The position numbers and the translations under genes are program-made. Source: Bathynomus jamesi (lineage: Eukaryota > Arthropoda > Malacostraca > Isopoda > Cirolanidae). Taken from it: DNA of 64,000 bases. The DNA lies in NCBI GenBank assembly GCA_023014485.1, contig JAJOZX010002356.1:1-64000 (forward strand), in the 5' to 3' direction. Numbering within the stretch: position 1 is the first letter of the stretch; the number at the start of each line of letters is the position of its first letter. The notes beneath the pieces are model-generated. The model saw only the letters and a list, made by a program, of their open reading frames with translations. It did not search any database and was not told where the DNA came from. Shown piece after piece: positions 12,251 to 23,909 of this stretch.

Positions 12251-13079
12251 GCACACTTGAGTCCTACCTTTTGTAGTTTTTAAGTTGGTATAAAACAACC
12301 AAAAACTTTGGTGACAATAATAAAATGAAGGAAAATGTTTGTCAGTTAAATCGATACTCACAACAACTCTTTATACCAGCTCGTTTCAGAGTGAACAATT
12401 GAGACTCAAAATGAAAGCAAACTGAATGAAATGAGAATCATATTTTCCTCGTTTTCCAGCATCAATATAATCAGAATGTTGTAATTGGCAGCTTGTATTT
12501 TAAAATGTTATTTTTTTAAGTTGCTCTCATTGTATGACTGGAACATATATTTCTGCATATAAATTATGTTCAATTTGGGCACTATAAAAGCAAAATTCAC
12601 ACTTCATTAAAACTCGTATTTTCATTTTTCTTAAATTGATGATAATTACCATTAAATCTGAAAATATCAGCTACATGATTTTAAATTCAGTATATTAAAG
12701 TAGGATAAACAACAATTAATTTAATAAGTTTAAAACTGTATCAATCAAATAAGTTTACATAATAAAAGTATTTTTCAGAAAAATATTTGGGGTGATTCAA
12801 TAAAGCGCTTTTTCAACATTTATCACATTAAATTACACCAATTTTCAATTTGAAAAAAGTAAAAAGATAAAATTAACAAATTCCAAAATTATCGTAGATT
12901 TTGCATAAGAAAATAATTCTTAAATCTTAGAAATAAATGAATGAATCTTCCCACTTTAAGATTGTTCCTCTTTAGTGGCAATTTGTGTTGCAGTTTGTGG
13001 TCATCTGTGAAAGAGAATCCTTCATGTTCCATGATCTTTGTATAATGATGTCGATCTCTCCTTCTGATGAGCAAGCAAC
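12251..13079. other. AT-rich stretch, no gene seen
   Basis: Low-complexity AT-rich DNA. A 61-codon reverse frame near 12889-13074 has no family resemblance that I recognise. Confidence 0.5.
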
Positions 13080-13440
13080 GTCAAAATAGCTATACTCCGT
13101 CATTTCTGTATTATCTAGCAACACACATGTTCAAATGTTTTGAAAACGAGTTCGAATAAATTTTTTATAAAGTGAATTGAAAATAATACAACGTGTACTG
13201 CCCATGGTATGGTTTGATCCAAAGGACGAATAATGAATCACAATAAAACTTGATAGTCCGACATAAAAATGACTATAGATATATTTTTATGACTTATGGC
13301 TTGTTGGAGACCATGAAAAATAATAATGATCGTGTCATTAACCTCCTTCGTAACGACAAGGGGAAATAGCGCCCCATGCAAAAGCATGTATTCGGCGCCT
13401 CTCCCCCTCACCTGTGTTTTAGTGTGGTCTCAACGAAGGA
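13080..13440. repeat. Dispersed repeat, copy 1 (partner at 48750-49060)
   Basis: Shared blocks with 48750-49060 include a sequence around GAACGAGTAATGAATCGCA (here GGACGAATAATGAATCACA) and CTCCTTCGTAA. Divergence is high. The copy at 48750 also ends with the GGATCCGAACC core seen in the SINE and CR1 tails, so these may be SINE relatives. Confidence 0.5.
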
Positions 13441-13559
13441 TTCAAGAATTGTTAGGTATATAATTTTCAACATTTTAATTGAATTTTAAATTTGTTTACA
13501 ATTTACAATTTACATTATAAAGCCATAAACATTAGAGAAACATTCAAAAGGAGACTCTT

Positions 13560-15680
13560 CGTGTCTTAGCCACCGCAAATTCTGATATCGCATGTGACAG
13601 TTCTATGCTGTAAACAACAGGATGGAAAACGAAGAGAGCCTGTCATCGACAATTGGCAATGGCCGGTAAGTGTTTGTGAATTTCAACTTCGAGATGCTCC
13701 GCTCGCCATTCACCACTTAGAAGGGCATCCTGAGTGATACCCTGGTGTTTGGGAAGGTTGTCACAACTTTCATTCTTTAAAATAAATTGAAGAAGTTGTT
13801 GAGGAGCGCGGCAATTTTTTCGCAGTAAAATACCAAGCCGAGCTACTCGCCGAGATCAAAACCGTTAATGTCACAGCTCTATTTGTCTGCAAACGCGTGA
13901 TGAAGATCCATGCAGTGCTTCATGAAAGTTTTCTTGTCAAGAAGTCGTTCCAGGTCATAAATCCCCAAAGGTCCACATATTAGTCCGTATATTATTCAAA
14001 TATGAACGTGGCTTTCCAGTTCGTTATTGTTTCATCTTCAGCTTCATATCTGAATTGGCGTTTATTTCGACGAATACGTAAAATGGCCTGAAACGGTGGT
14101 TGACAACAAGATTTTCTGCAATTTCTTTGGCTTTTATCAGAGTTCTTTGATAACCGACGCCGATGTAGTTTTGAAGGAAGTCACAGCACACTTTTATCAG
14201 ATTTGTGGTTGCACGATCTTGCTCTCTACATTTTTTTGGAAAAAAAGATCTACAGATCTACAGAAGCTAAGGCTAACAAAGACCTTAAGATCCACTCTAA
14301 GGTTAGCCCGAGAGAAAGATGAGAGTAGGGGGTTAAAAGAAGAGAATAAGGGGTTAAGTACTCGTAAGTAGCAAAACCTATCATTCGTTGGTTAACATTT
14401 ATTCAGAAAAAGAGAGAAAAAGACTCACCATCATCATCTGCCGGCCACTGCCGACAAGTTGGAAAAATAGTCGAAGAGAATAGGAAAGGGGTGAAAGATG
14501 AAAAGAAGTAAAATATGAACGCTTCAAGACAAAGGCCTGCGTCTGCTTTCTCCGATTCAGTGAATGCAATAAGGGTATAATGGACTTCAACTGTCTGGTA
14601 TCGAACAGGTTTCAGGCTGTGGACTCTACACGAGTTTCGCATGCTGACTTCACAGTGAGATCCTTAACATGGTGTGTAAGAAACTGCCAACGGTAAACAA
14701 AGGCAGAAAACAGGACGTAAATTCTTTGTACAATGCCGAAGATGTACACCGACTCCATTGAAGATGATACAGCAGCAATCACAAGATTGAGCGAATCTCA
14801 TTCCCATGAAACGAAAAACACTCTTTCGGTTCTAACGAGTATTCTATCTTCTCCATCGTTATTTTGTTCCTGAATGGCAACTTTGCAATGTGTCAATAAA
14901 ACTAACCGCAAGAGACATTTTCTCACAATGGCTCTAATCAGGCGTACAAACTAATATCCGCAAGTAGTACTTGTTCTTTTCAGCTTTGCAAATACAGCTT
15001 TTACAGGTTTCTTTGCAGGTAATAATACAATTTTTCATTCTGGACTCCTTTCCTCGCAGTAATCCATCACATCCTTGGAAATCATGCAAGCAAGTGGTCC
15101 TTTATCACTTCGCTTCGTCGTAGTCTCCAAGAAGTTGAACTAAACCCAGGGGTTTACCGTTATTCTAAGTGAAGAGTCTGTCAGATGAGCTTCGCGAAGC
15201 CATATTATCCCTCGAGAGGAAGAACGTTATTCTTATGAGTAGCTCTAGAACGTTCATTCATGGCTTCTTCTTATCTTTGATTGTGCCTAAAGCTCTAAGT
15301 AAATGCAATCATCCTATTTCATCCTTCGCTCTGCTTCAAGCCACGTTTTATATGAATCAAAATGACTAGGCGACTTTTCATGACGCATCAGAATCACTGA
15401 CATATTCCCCAATCATTCGATCCCTCAATTGCCAGGGACGAATTTACTTTCAAGTCGAACAGTTTGCAACAGGAAGCAAATTGATTTTCCATGTGTTGCA
15501 TCCTCTGCGAACGACTTCCTACTCAATGAAAGGTTGTCGTTACTAGATCTGAAGAAATTGTTTGGATACTTCAAGATCTTCCTTCATTTCGGATTGTAAC
15601 TCAGTTTTCGTTATCTCTACTTTGCTCCTGATGGCATCTTATAGAACGTTGAGAATGTTTTGTCTCCTTTCTAAAATCGA
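13560..15680 (-). pseudogene. Decayed hAT transposase of ZMYM1/DUF4371 type
   Basis: Reverse-strand reading, interrupted by many stops and frameshifts, recovers blocks in the order expected for this large hAT family: a NMASR/NNGKPLGLVQLLGDYDE block near 15160-15240, a serine-type VHSLKPVRYQTVEVHYTLI block at about 14560-14635, and a C-terminal FLQNYIGVGYQRTLIKAKEI block near 14090-14200. No single frame exceeds about 90 codons. Old and inactive. Its inverted repeats were not located. Confidence 0.55.
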
Positions 15681-16271
15681 AACAGAAAAAATAGATTTTC
15701 AGATTTTTCTACATCATTTGTAGTCATTTGTTTTAAGTTGAAGTGCAAACAGTGTCAAAAGTACAATTTTTAGAAATATCGTCATACCTCGACGATATTT
15801 CGAATATGACGTCCGCCTAAACGCGGCGCACACCACTCTGCACGGGCATGATGACGATGAACGTCATGTAACGATGGGAACGTATAACTTTACGTGGACT
15901 GGAGACACCATATGTTATATACTCTGAACGCACACGACGGTTACCTATTCAAATTCTGAACAGACAGAACGTCGTTTAACCTCACTAATCTATCGGGAAA
16001 CGGTGTTAAATAATTTCTCTCCATTATATTTTATTTAAACATTTAAGTGAGTGGCTGTCTGCGCTCTTACTTTTTCCTACCTTTTATACCCGTCCTCCTT
16101 TAACCCAATTTTTCTTTAAATGTCCTACATTTCTGTTTTGAGGAAATTATTGGCAGTCCTCAACTATTCTAATTAAATTGACATTGATTTAGTGATTTTC
16201 TTCAAATATAACACTGAGCATTCTAAATTCATCCGTTTCCAATTTTCACGGATTCTACTTGGACATATATA
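15681..16271. other. Stretch without recognisable gene
   Basis: Contains a moderately GC-rich patch (15790-15960) with repeated ACGT-type words but no frame or inverted ends that I can assign. Confidence 0.45.
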
Positions 16272-17632
16272 CAGGGTGGGGCACGGGAACCAAGTGTTTT
16301 TGGAATAATCAGGAAAATGATATTTATTTTTGTAAAGAAAATATATTGGTAGAACAACATTCGTAAGAACATAGCATTTCATGTCATAATAATCATGTAC
16401 CGAAAATTATATCTGGCATATGATGTCCTTGGCCGTCGACGCATTGTTGAAGGCGTTTACGAAAATTGGCCTCCACTCTTCCCAGCAGGTCTCTGTTGAT
16501 TTGGATGATTTGTTGACGGATCGCTTCCTTCAATGCATCTAATGTACGGGGCTTGTCCTCGTAGACACGTGACTTGAGGTACCCCCATAGAAAGAAGTCA
16601 CATGTGGACAAGTCAGGGGACCGAGGGGGCCATGCAATGTCACCAAATCTCGAAATGAGATGGTTGGGAAACAGGGGGCGAAGAACAGCCATTGACGCTC
16701 TGGCGGTGTGTGGCGTGGCCCCATCTTGCTGAAACCACAAATGTCGACGAGCAATACGCCTTCTTCGTAACTCAGGGATGAAAAAGGTGTTCACCATCTC
16801 AATGTAACGCCCAGATGTTATGGTAACGGTAACCCCATTTTGTTCGAAGAAATAGGGACCGATGACGCCAAACTTTCCCACCGCGCACCAAACTGTAACC
16901 TTAGGGCTATGCAGCGGTTTTTCATGGAGTTGTCGCGGATTTTCAGCAGCCCAATACCGACAGTTTTGATTGTTGACGGCCCCATTAAGGTGGAAATGGG
17001 CTTCATCACTCATTACCACCATCATGTTTTCATTCTGCTCATAAAGTGCAAGCATTTCCTGTGCAAAATTCAGTCGTTGGGGGCAATCGTTTACATTCAA
17101 TTCCTGCACCATCGCTAACTTGTATGGGTGAAAATGTAATTCTTCATGCAAAATCCGTCTAACAGTACGATTGCTGATTCCGAGTGCAGCTGAATGTCTC
17201 CGAGCAGAGCGGCCTGGGCTTTGCAACATCGCTTGTCTGACCCTTTCAACGTTCTCTGGAGTACGCACAGTGCGTTGCGGCCCCTTCGGTTTTGTTTTCA
17301 TTATTGAGCCTCCTGTTCGAAGATTGTTAACCCAACGTAAGATTGTGTCACGAGCGGGAACAGAGTCATTTCGATGAATGTTGAATCTGCGGCGAAACGC
17401 ACGCTGAACTGCTGTCACTGACTCGCCACTCCTAACAAAATGATCATACGCGAACATGCGGTGTTCTAACGTCCACTGCTCCATGATGGCACCTGAAAGA
17501 TAAAGGTGAGTGTTAGTTAAAGTTAAATGCTATGAACCCAGGAATGGAATGCTACCTACCGCACGCCCCTCCCATTCCTAATGGCCGATTACTAGCTATT
17601 CAAAAAACACTTGATTCCCGTGCCCCACCCTG
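16272..17632 (-). mobile_element. Complete mariner element, DD41D type
   Basis: 1361 bp. Ends are CAGGGTGGGGCACGGGAA on the left and its inverse on the right, about 30 bp of imperfect inverted repeat, flanked by TA on both sides (16270-16271, 17633-17634). One uninterrupted transposase gene lies inside. The structure looks complete and young. Confidence 0.92.
16393..17484 (-). CDS. Mariner transposase (DD41D)
   Basis: 363 residues, a full-length transposase with no break. Residues 1-55 form the first helix-turn-helix, of the insect type starting with a TLEHRMFAYDHFVRSG block. Residues 75-120 form a second (RSARRHSAALGISNRTVRRI). Catalytic Asp residues are D160 (VVMSDEAHF), D254 (FQQDGATPHTA) and D296 (DLSTCDFFLWG). 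The 41-residue gap between the last two fits the rosa-like DD41D group rather than classic DD34D mariners. It would cut and paste the element at TA sites. It is the only coding sequence in the element. Confidence 0.93.
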   Translation of the reverse strand: MEQWTLEHRMFAYDHFVRSGESVTAVQRAFRRRFNIHRNDSVPARDTILRWVNNLRTGGSIMKTKPKGPQRTVRTPENVERVRQAMLQSPGRSARRHSAALGISNRTVRRILHEELHFHPYKLAMVQELNVNDCPQRLNFAQEMLALYEQNENMMVVMSDEAHFHLNGAVNNQNCRYWAAENPRQLHEKPLHSPKVTVWCAVGKFGVIGPYFFEQNGVTVTITSGRYIEMVNTFFIPELRRRRIARRHLWFQQDGATPHTARASMAVLRPLFPNHLISRFGDIAWPPRSPDLSTCDFFLWGYLKSRVYEDKPRTLDALKEAIRQQIIQINRDLLGRVEANFRKRLQQCVDGQGHHMPDIIFGT

Positions 17633-17838
17633 TACTAGGGGCACTGAATATATTTTGCCTCACCCTTTCTTCTTAGCTAAATAATTAATAGGCCATGGGG
17701 CTGAAATGTCTTTTGGGCCGTAAGTTTCAACTTTCTGCGCTTCACAAAACCGGATTTTTTCAGTTTGAACCTCCCCTCCTTGTATAAGACCGCTTTTAAA
17801 CGCCCTTTTATAAACCGATGGTTAATGCAGTTTCGAAA
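17633..17838 (+). other. Probable 5' leader of the decayed mariner
   Basis: Unassigned sequence that may be the 5' end of the DD34D mariner that follows. No inverted repeat end was pinned down. Confidence 0.35.
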
Positions 17839-18852
17839 ATGTCGTCTGACAGTGATGTGCGTCGTAAACAGAGAGCTGTTATCGAGTTCTTAACCGCAGA
17901 GAAGGAAACAGTTGGAAATATTCACAAACTTCTACGTTCACGGAGATGCTTTTGATGATTGAAGCACAGTTGGACGCTGGTCTAAACGTGTGAGATCACA
18001 GGAGAGAGGGAGAGCCAGCCTCGATGATGAGCCACGCAGCGGTCGCCAGGCATCGGCTGTGACATCTCACACTATGCACCGTGCTAACAGCATCATTCGA
18101 TCAAATCGGCGCGTCACATACAAGGAGCTATCACTGGAGCTAGGAATTATTGAATGAAATGTGAATACGATAATTCAGCAACTGGGGTACTCAAAAGTGT
18201 GTTCACGGTTTGTTCCTCGTGAACTGACTGAAGATCACCAAGCCCAAAGAAAAGAAATTGCTTCTGAGTCGTTGGTTCGATATGAGACAGAAGGGGATAA
18301 CTTCCTTTTACGAATTGTGACGGGATGAGACTTGGGTACAACACTTTGAACCTGAAACAAAACGCCAATCCATGGAGTGGCATCACGCAGAGTCCCCACG
18401 CCAGAAAAAGTTCAAAATGGCTCCCTCTGCAGGAAAGGTTATAGCCACCATCTTCTGGGACATGAAAGGGGTGATTCTGGTGGACATTATGAAAGGACAA
18501 ACAATCAACTCGGAGGCATATATGTTACCTTACAGAGACTCCAGAGACGTTTAAAGCGATTTTGACCGAAGAGAAAACTGGAAGACGTTCTTCTTTTGCA
18601 AGATAACGCACCACCACACAACAGTTTGCAAACAAGAGAGGCCATCACAAAATGCACTTCACAGTGTTACCCCACCCTCCATACAGCCCGGATCTGGTAC
18701 CTTCAGACTTCCATTTGTTTGGGCCAATGAAGGATGCTATTCTTGGAAGAAAGTTTCAGAGTGACGATGAGGTTGTTAAGGAAGTTAAGAGGTGGCTCCA
18801 GCGGAACCCAGCGGACTTTTACCAGCAAGGAATAAAGGCCCTTGTTTCGAGA
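17839..18852 (+). pseudogene. Decayed DD34D mariner transposase, 3' truncated
   Basis: Frames read across several stops: an N-terminal helix-turn-helix, WVQHFEPETKRQSMEWHH, APSAGKVIATIFWD, an LLQDNAPPH second catalytic block near 18595, and YSPDLVPSDFHLFG (third Asp) near 18680. In-frame stops and at least two frameshifts make it inactive. The reading ends at ALVSR, short of the normal C-terminus, exactly where a Polinton terminal repeat begins, so that insertion truncated it. Confidence 0.85.
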
Positions 18853-19104
18853 TGAGTAGAATGGGCGCAAAAGGTTAGACTGCAATGCAATTACAAATGT
18901 CGATCAATGTTGCAAAGGGGAATGTTGCAAGAGTTTATTCAACAAGGTGGGTTATGCAACAATTCAATGGTGCAAAGGGGGCTATGCAACAAGGGGGGTT
19001 ATCCCCCAAGCTGCAATGAAGGGGGAGGGGAACTCCCTCCACCTGACCACTTTGGGGGAGAAGGTGGATCGGCCTCACCCCCCCAAAGGGGTATACCTAA
19101 CCTA

Positions 19105-19107
<3 letters not shown>

Positions 19108-19141
<34 letters not shown>
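19108..19141. repeat. (GA)n microsatellite
   Basis: Perfect GA/AG dinucleotide run inside the Polinton terminal fragment. Confidence 0.9.
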
Positions 19142-19144
<3 letters not shown>

Positions 19145-19378
19145 TTTGGAGAGAAGGTGGGATGTCCTCACCCGCCAAAGGGAAACCCTAACCTAAGCCC
19201 TAACCTAAGAATGATAGCTATGTTCGCCTGGCTTCAGCCAGACGCATTATGAGAGTCCAGAGGACCAGCAACTGTTATATAGAGGGTCGGGAGTTACCAG
19301 AAACCACCATTTATTTTAATTATTTATTTATATATAGCTGAGTTGCCATTTACCACTATATATTTTAATTATTTATAA

Positions 19379-19393
19379 CACACACACACACAC

Positions 19394-19436
<43 letters not shown>

Positions 19437-19451
19437 CACACACACACACAC
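19379..19451. repeat. (CA)n microsatellite
   Basis: CA dinucleotide run with occasional CG interruptions. Confidence 0.92.
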
Positions 19452-19556
19452 CAGTTGGCTTAGAAGCCTGTGTATATTAATAACTTTCTATCGAATTAAA
19501 AGCGCACACAAACGCATATACACTCTCCGACTATAGCCCATAAAGCCCCTATTATT

Positions 19557-19557
<1 letters not shown>

Positions 19558-19636
<79 letters not shown>

Positions 19637-19795
19637 GATGAATTTCACATTTAAACACGTGAAATGAATGAATGCTGCAACCCCACAAGGAAAAAAAAAC
19701 GATTCCAAGGCCTTTCGTGTAAGGGAATGACGAGGTGTAGCTCTGAATACACGAAAGGCCTTGGAATCGTTTTTCTTTTTCCTTTTGGGTTTGCA

Positions 19796-19872
<77 letters not shown>
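19558..19872. repeat. Hairpin embedded in TA microsatellites, copy 1
   Basis: A stem-loop at 19674-19797 (arms about 48 bp, core AACGATTCCAAGGCCTTTCG and its inverse) sits between two long TA arrays, 19576-19634 and 19798-19872. A CA run precedes the first array. The same structure recurs at 22935-23155. It codes for nothing. Confidence 0.85.
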
Positions 19873-19874
<2 letters not shown>

Positions 19875-19949
19875 CAGATGCATGCAAAGCCCCATTAGAA
19901 AAATATATACGAGCAAAACCAGCACACAAAAAAAAGCATCACATCACCA

Positions 19950-20165
19950 CCAGTCGCCTAAGCATAGACTTTTAGGAGCTCATCCCATTAACAGCACATG
20001 GTGAGATGAGGGCTACAACCAATCGTCTAAGTATAGACTTTTAGGAGCTCATCCCATCAACACCACGTAACCGATATAAGGACTACAACCAAGCGTCGAA
20101 ACTTAGACGATTGGTGGTGAAGCAGTACTACACCACCACAACCACCTCCACAGCACTCCAACCAC
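19950..20165. repeat. Three tandem units of about 70 bp
   Basis: Units start at 19951, 20020 and 20090, with the shared block AGACTTTTAGGAGCTCATCC in the first two and a degenerate third unit that ends in an inverted copy of the first motif (TAGACGATTGGTGGTG). Confidence 0.75.
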
Positions 20166-20904
20166 CACCACAGCTTTACTTACCAACTCCTGGTAGACCG
20201 ACAAGATCTCTAAATGCGACACAACAGACAGAGCTATTAAACATAAACAAATACGTTTATGGGACTAAGAGGTAGACCGACAAGGTCTCAAAAAATGGCA
20301 TTGCTAATAGTTTTTTCTATTGAGCTTCTCGCGGTTGAACACCACTAGGCCAATTTTACATTTGGTGGGCGATATTTTAAACAAAAAATCGAATAAGATA
20401 AACTAAGTTTAATACAAAAACACATATTCATCATAATACACAATTTTAGCCTTAAACTATAACATAAAAAACATTGATATGACTTTTAAAACAAAATAGA
20501 AAATAATTAGGGATAACTTATTCATTTTTCCTCTTTTACTTGCAGCCCTGCCGCGACATTGCTGCATTATTTTTAATATAATTTAAAACCGATATTCACG
20601 ATCATATTAAATCTTACTGTTGAAGATAGCCAGAAATAATAATGCAAAATTATTTTAAAAGGTATAGACTCTTCGAAGTATCTTAAACTTTGGTACAAAA
20701 AATACTAATATAAATAGATTTTAAATTTTAGTTGGGCATGCCCAATAAATATCGTTTTCTATGCGTATTTATAAAAAACGGAATTTATGGTATAACTCAT
20801 TTAACTGCACCTTCTACAATTCAATAAATGGAATAATATGATCAACCAAGTTGAAAATATGAGTATACTAACATGAAGCACTACTAAGTCCTTTTTCGTA
20901 TAAA
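20166..20904. other. AT-rich stretch, no gene seen
   Basis: Nothing recognisable apart from short ACCACC-rich sequence at the left. Confidence 0.45.
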
Positions 20905-21600
20905 GCTGAACTCATCGCTCAAACTACTTTCCCTCCAAACTCAATCCTGAACGATTCCGGTATTGTTCCTCCATTACCTCCTCCTTCTGAATTAATTATA
21001 TCTAAAATTAGAATCTCTTCCAAAGATATTTGGTCTTAATTCTAGGAGGGCATACGGTCCTGATGTGATCCTGCTGTTGTTATCAAGAACTATACATCTG
21101 TGCTGACACCTTGACTAGACAAACTCTTTCATCTTTATCTTTCATCACGGTACTTTTCCTTCCTGCTGGAAGTTCCCTTCCATTCAGCCTGTCTCAAAGA
21201 AGGATGACCTTTTTCAATCCTCCAACTCTCGTCCAATTATTTTGATTTCTTGCCTTTCTAAAGTTTTTCAATCTATCCTTATTGGGAAAATTCTTAAACA
21301 CCTCTCTTCTCACAAACTTCTCTCAGGTCATTATAGGTTACCTAAGGGTCATCCTCATTTCGGGATTTCGGTGAAACCTTTGCTATTGCGTCAGACATAA
21401 CAAAAGCTTTGGTACTCGTAGAATCTGGCACAAATCCTTAATTTCAAAACTGCCATCCTTCGGTTTGTATCCTTCTATCTGTGCCTTCATCTAAAATTTA
21501 CTTTGCAGCCGATCTATAGCTGCGGTTGCAGATGACCACTATTCTTCTCCTAAGCTATTAATAGTCTTGTTCTTCAGGGCTTTGAACTGAAGTTTTTCTT
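20905..21600 (+). pseudogene. Decayed jockey-like reverse transcriptase
   Basis: Reading across frameshifts gives the order expected for a jockey-type RT: a linker with ILNDSGIVPPLPPPSE, the fingers block RAYGPD, then a KEG...SNSRPIILISCLSKVFQSIL block near 21190-21280 and LLSGHYRLPKGHPH. The catalytic palm is too decayed to read. The element's 5' and 3' ends were not found. Inactive and old. Confidence 0.7.
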
Positions 21601-22929
21601 TAATTAAATACTACCAACCAGACTACCTTCAAAATTTTGAATATCCAAGACAATAAGATTAAAGAAATGTAAAAATCCTTATTTTACAGACCATCAAATG
21701 GTAAATATCCTTTAAAATTAATTAAGTTATAATTTTGCACAATTTCAATTCTCGTGAATAAAATTTGTTATTTCAAATTTGAATGTTTATATTGCCTTCC
21801 CTTACTTTAAGACAAATTAAAAAAAAATAGTAAATATTTCTAAAACTTCTCTTATGCTATGGGGCGGGGCGGTTTTGCGGACAGTCGCCCTTGGCAACTC
21901 CTTCCTGCATGAAAAAGTAAAAACTTGTATATATATGTTTTTTATATAACTTTCAATTCCTCCTTATCGCCCGCACATGAAATTGCGTGAACAAATCTGT
22001 TTTACCCCAATAACAATTCGGGGATGGCTCTTACGAAGGTTGTAATTTTTTTAAGAAATTACATCACACGCCCTTTACATCAAGATAAAAGACATCGACG
22101 TATAATTTGATGTAAACATCGAACAAATTTGTTCACTAAAAAAAATTTAGATCATAGTTTATTTGGTTTAAAAGTTGTCTGTGTGACGATGGATGTGGCG
22201 AATTCGTCGAGAATTGTAAGCTCCTCCCAACGTCAAGTCTCTTGTCTGCAGCAGGCATAAACAAAATTTCTGTAGTTTACAATTTGTTTGTGGTAAAAAA
22301 TAAATAATTTTATCTGGTCAGACGAAGCTTGTACAAAATTTTATACTCTTTTGTGAAAAGCAATTCAGTCCATACATGTACAAAAATACCACAGCCATAA
22401 AAATTTTGAGCTTCACATCCAAAATCAGTGAGACCAAATATGGGAAGCTGCATTCAAAACGTAAGTGGTTCGTGAGGTTAAAGTAAATGTTAAGTTCTCA
22501 ATAGCTAAAATATCTTTGTTCAGAAGATAGGATAAGCACTAATTTTGTGCAGAATTTGTGTTTACAACAAAAGGCGTGGCCTAAATAAATTTTGGACCAG
22601 TCTGAAAAATGAGTAATGCAAAAAGGAAAATCTTTTTTGTGTCCATAATAATAAACCTTAAAAGAAGTACAAGAATAACACACGAAAAATATTTGGCGTT
22701 AAAAATTCAAAATTAAAAAATATATATTTAGTGGCAACTGTTAGAAAGAAAACTCGTTATGCGCTTCGAAGTTTTTTTTTTGCAGAATTATTTACCACAT
22801 GTCACTCCAATAAACTGAGAATAGAACTTTCATCGAAATTATAAATAGTCACTCATCGAAACACTCTTGATGATTAATTTGTATTTAAAATCATGAACAG
22901 TGACTCATGACTTCATGATTCATGTTTCA
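21601..22929. other. AT-rich stretch with one dispersed motif
   Basis: No coding sequence is recognised. At 22394-22420 lies the motif AAAATTTTGAGCTTCACATC, repeated near 51160, 51355, 53185 and, inverted, 53225. Confidence 0.5.
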
Positions 22930-22932
22930 TTA

Positions 22933-22969
<37 letters not shown>

Positions 22970-23155
22970 TGAATTTGACAATTAAACACGTGAAATAAGT
23001 GAATGATGTAAACCCACACGGAAAAAGTAAAATGATTCCAAGCCCTTACGTCTGAATACACGAAAGGCCTTGGAATCATTTTTCTTTTTCTGTGTGTGTG
23101 TTTACATCATATATATATATAATATATATGTGTGTGTATGTGTGTGTGTGTGGGT
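22930..23155. repeat. Hairpin embedded in TA microsatellites, copy 2
   Basis: Same architecture as 19558-19872: a TA array at 22935-22964, a conserved left leader containing AAACACGTGAAAT, a stem-loop at 23004-23108 and a second TA/TG array at 23109-23152. The loop is shorter than in copy 1. Confidence 0.82.
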
Positions 23156-23176
23156 ACACGTGACCATCATGAGATC

Positions 23177-23440
23177 AGTAGTATGGGCGCAAAATGAACG
23201 AGTGCAAAATGTTGTAATGCAATGTTGATAAATGTTGCAAGATGTTGCAAAGGGGTTATGCAACAAAGGGGAATAGGGATTTATGAAATGAAGGGGGAGG
23301 GGTTATGCAATGAAGGGGGGTTATGTAACATCGATGTTGTAAGGGTTATGCACATCAATGCCGCAAAGAGGGGGAGGGTTATGCAACAACAATGTTGCAA
23401 GGGTTATGCAACATCAATGCTGCAAAATTTTGCAGTTTAC
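23177..23440 (+). repeat. Polinton A left terminal inverted repeat
   Basis: About 260 bp, internally repetitive: GGGTTATGCAA-type words recur about seven times among TTGCAA and G-rich runs. It pairs with the inverse right end at about 37280-37542. Confidence 0.85.
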
Positions 23441-23909
23441 AATTAATATTATGCTAAGTCCTGCTTTGATTCATTGATTTTTTATAGTAATCTTTTCCAT
23501 GTTTTAAATAATTTTATAAATTCCGTAATAAAAGTTATTCGGAATTTTCTCTTAAAGGAACTTCTCTGAGCGGTTCAAAGATATCTTCATATTGTAATAC
23601 ACTTACTATATGTATACTCTGCATATGTTTTGGGTTTTTATTAAAAAGATTCAGTATGAACTAATGAATTATTCTTTCTCCTTTAAGGTCCGATGAAGAT
23701 TTGACACGTGTTATACAATCTTTTCTTTTTGAAGAAACCCATGTCGTGGACCTGAATACGGAGGTAGAAGATTTACCGAGCAGTTAACCCAGCGATTGTC
23801 ACATCATTAACGAAATAATGTAAGTATTTTTTTCTGTTTCGATCTTTTTTTTTCGGGGAAGACAATGTATTTTCACCAATTTATTAAATGAAACAAATGT
23901 CTTTAGTAC
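23441..23909 (+). other. Polinton left subterminal region with one exon-like stretch
   Basis: A pyrimidine tract and acceptor (CTCCTTTAAG) at about 23688 precede an open stretch of about 33 codons (SDEDLTRVIQSF...EVEDLPSS) ending at TAA near 23786. It could be a terminal exon of an unknown gene or chance. No family recognised. Confidence 0.3.

Larger units (their letters stand above)
18853..19555 (+). mobile_element. Polinton terminal fragment (copy C)
   Basis: Starts AGTAGAATGGGCGCAAAAGG and matches the ends of Polintons A and B: the pyrimidine-poor TTGCAA-rich terminal repeat, then the GGTATACCTAACCTAAGAG block, the AAGGGAAACC...CCTAACCTAAG block, the CGCCTGGCT block, and a CAGTTGGCTTAGAAG motif near 19452. 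The orientation matches Polinton B's outer end. Only about 0.7 kb remains before simple repeats. Confidence 0.7.

Noticed and set aside
19488..19929. Frames of alternating Ile-Tyr
   Set aside because: They are translations of TA microsatellites.
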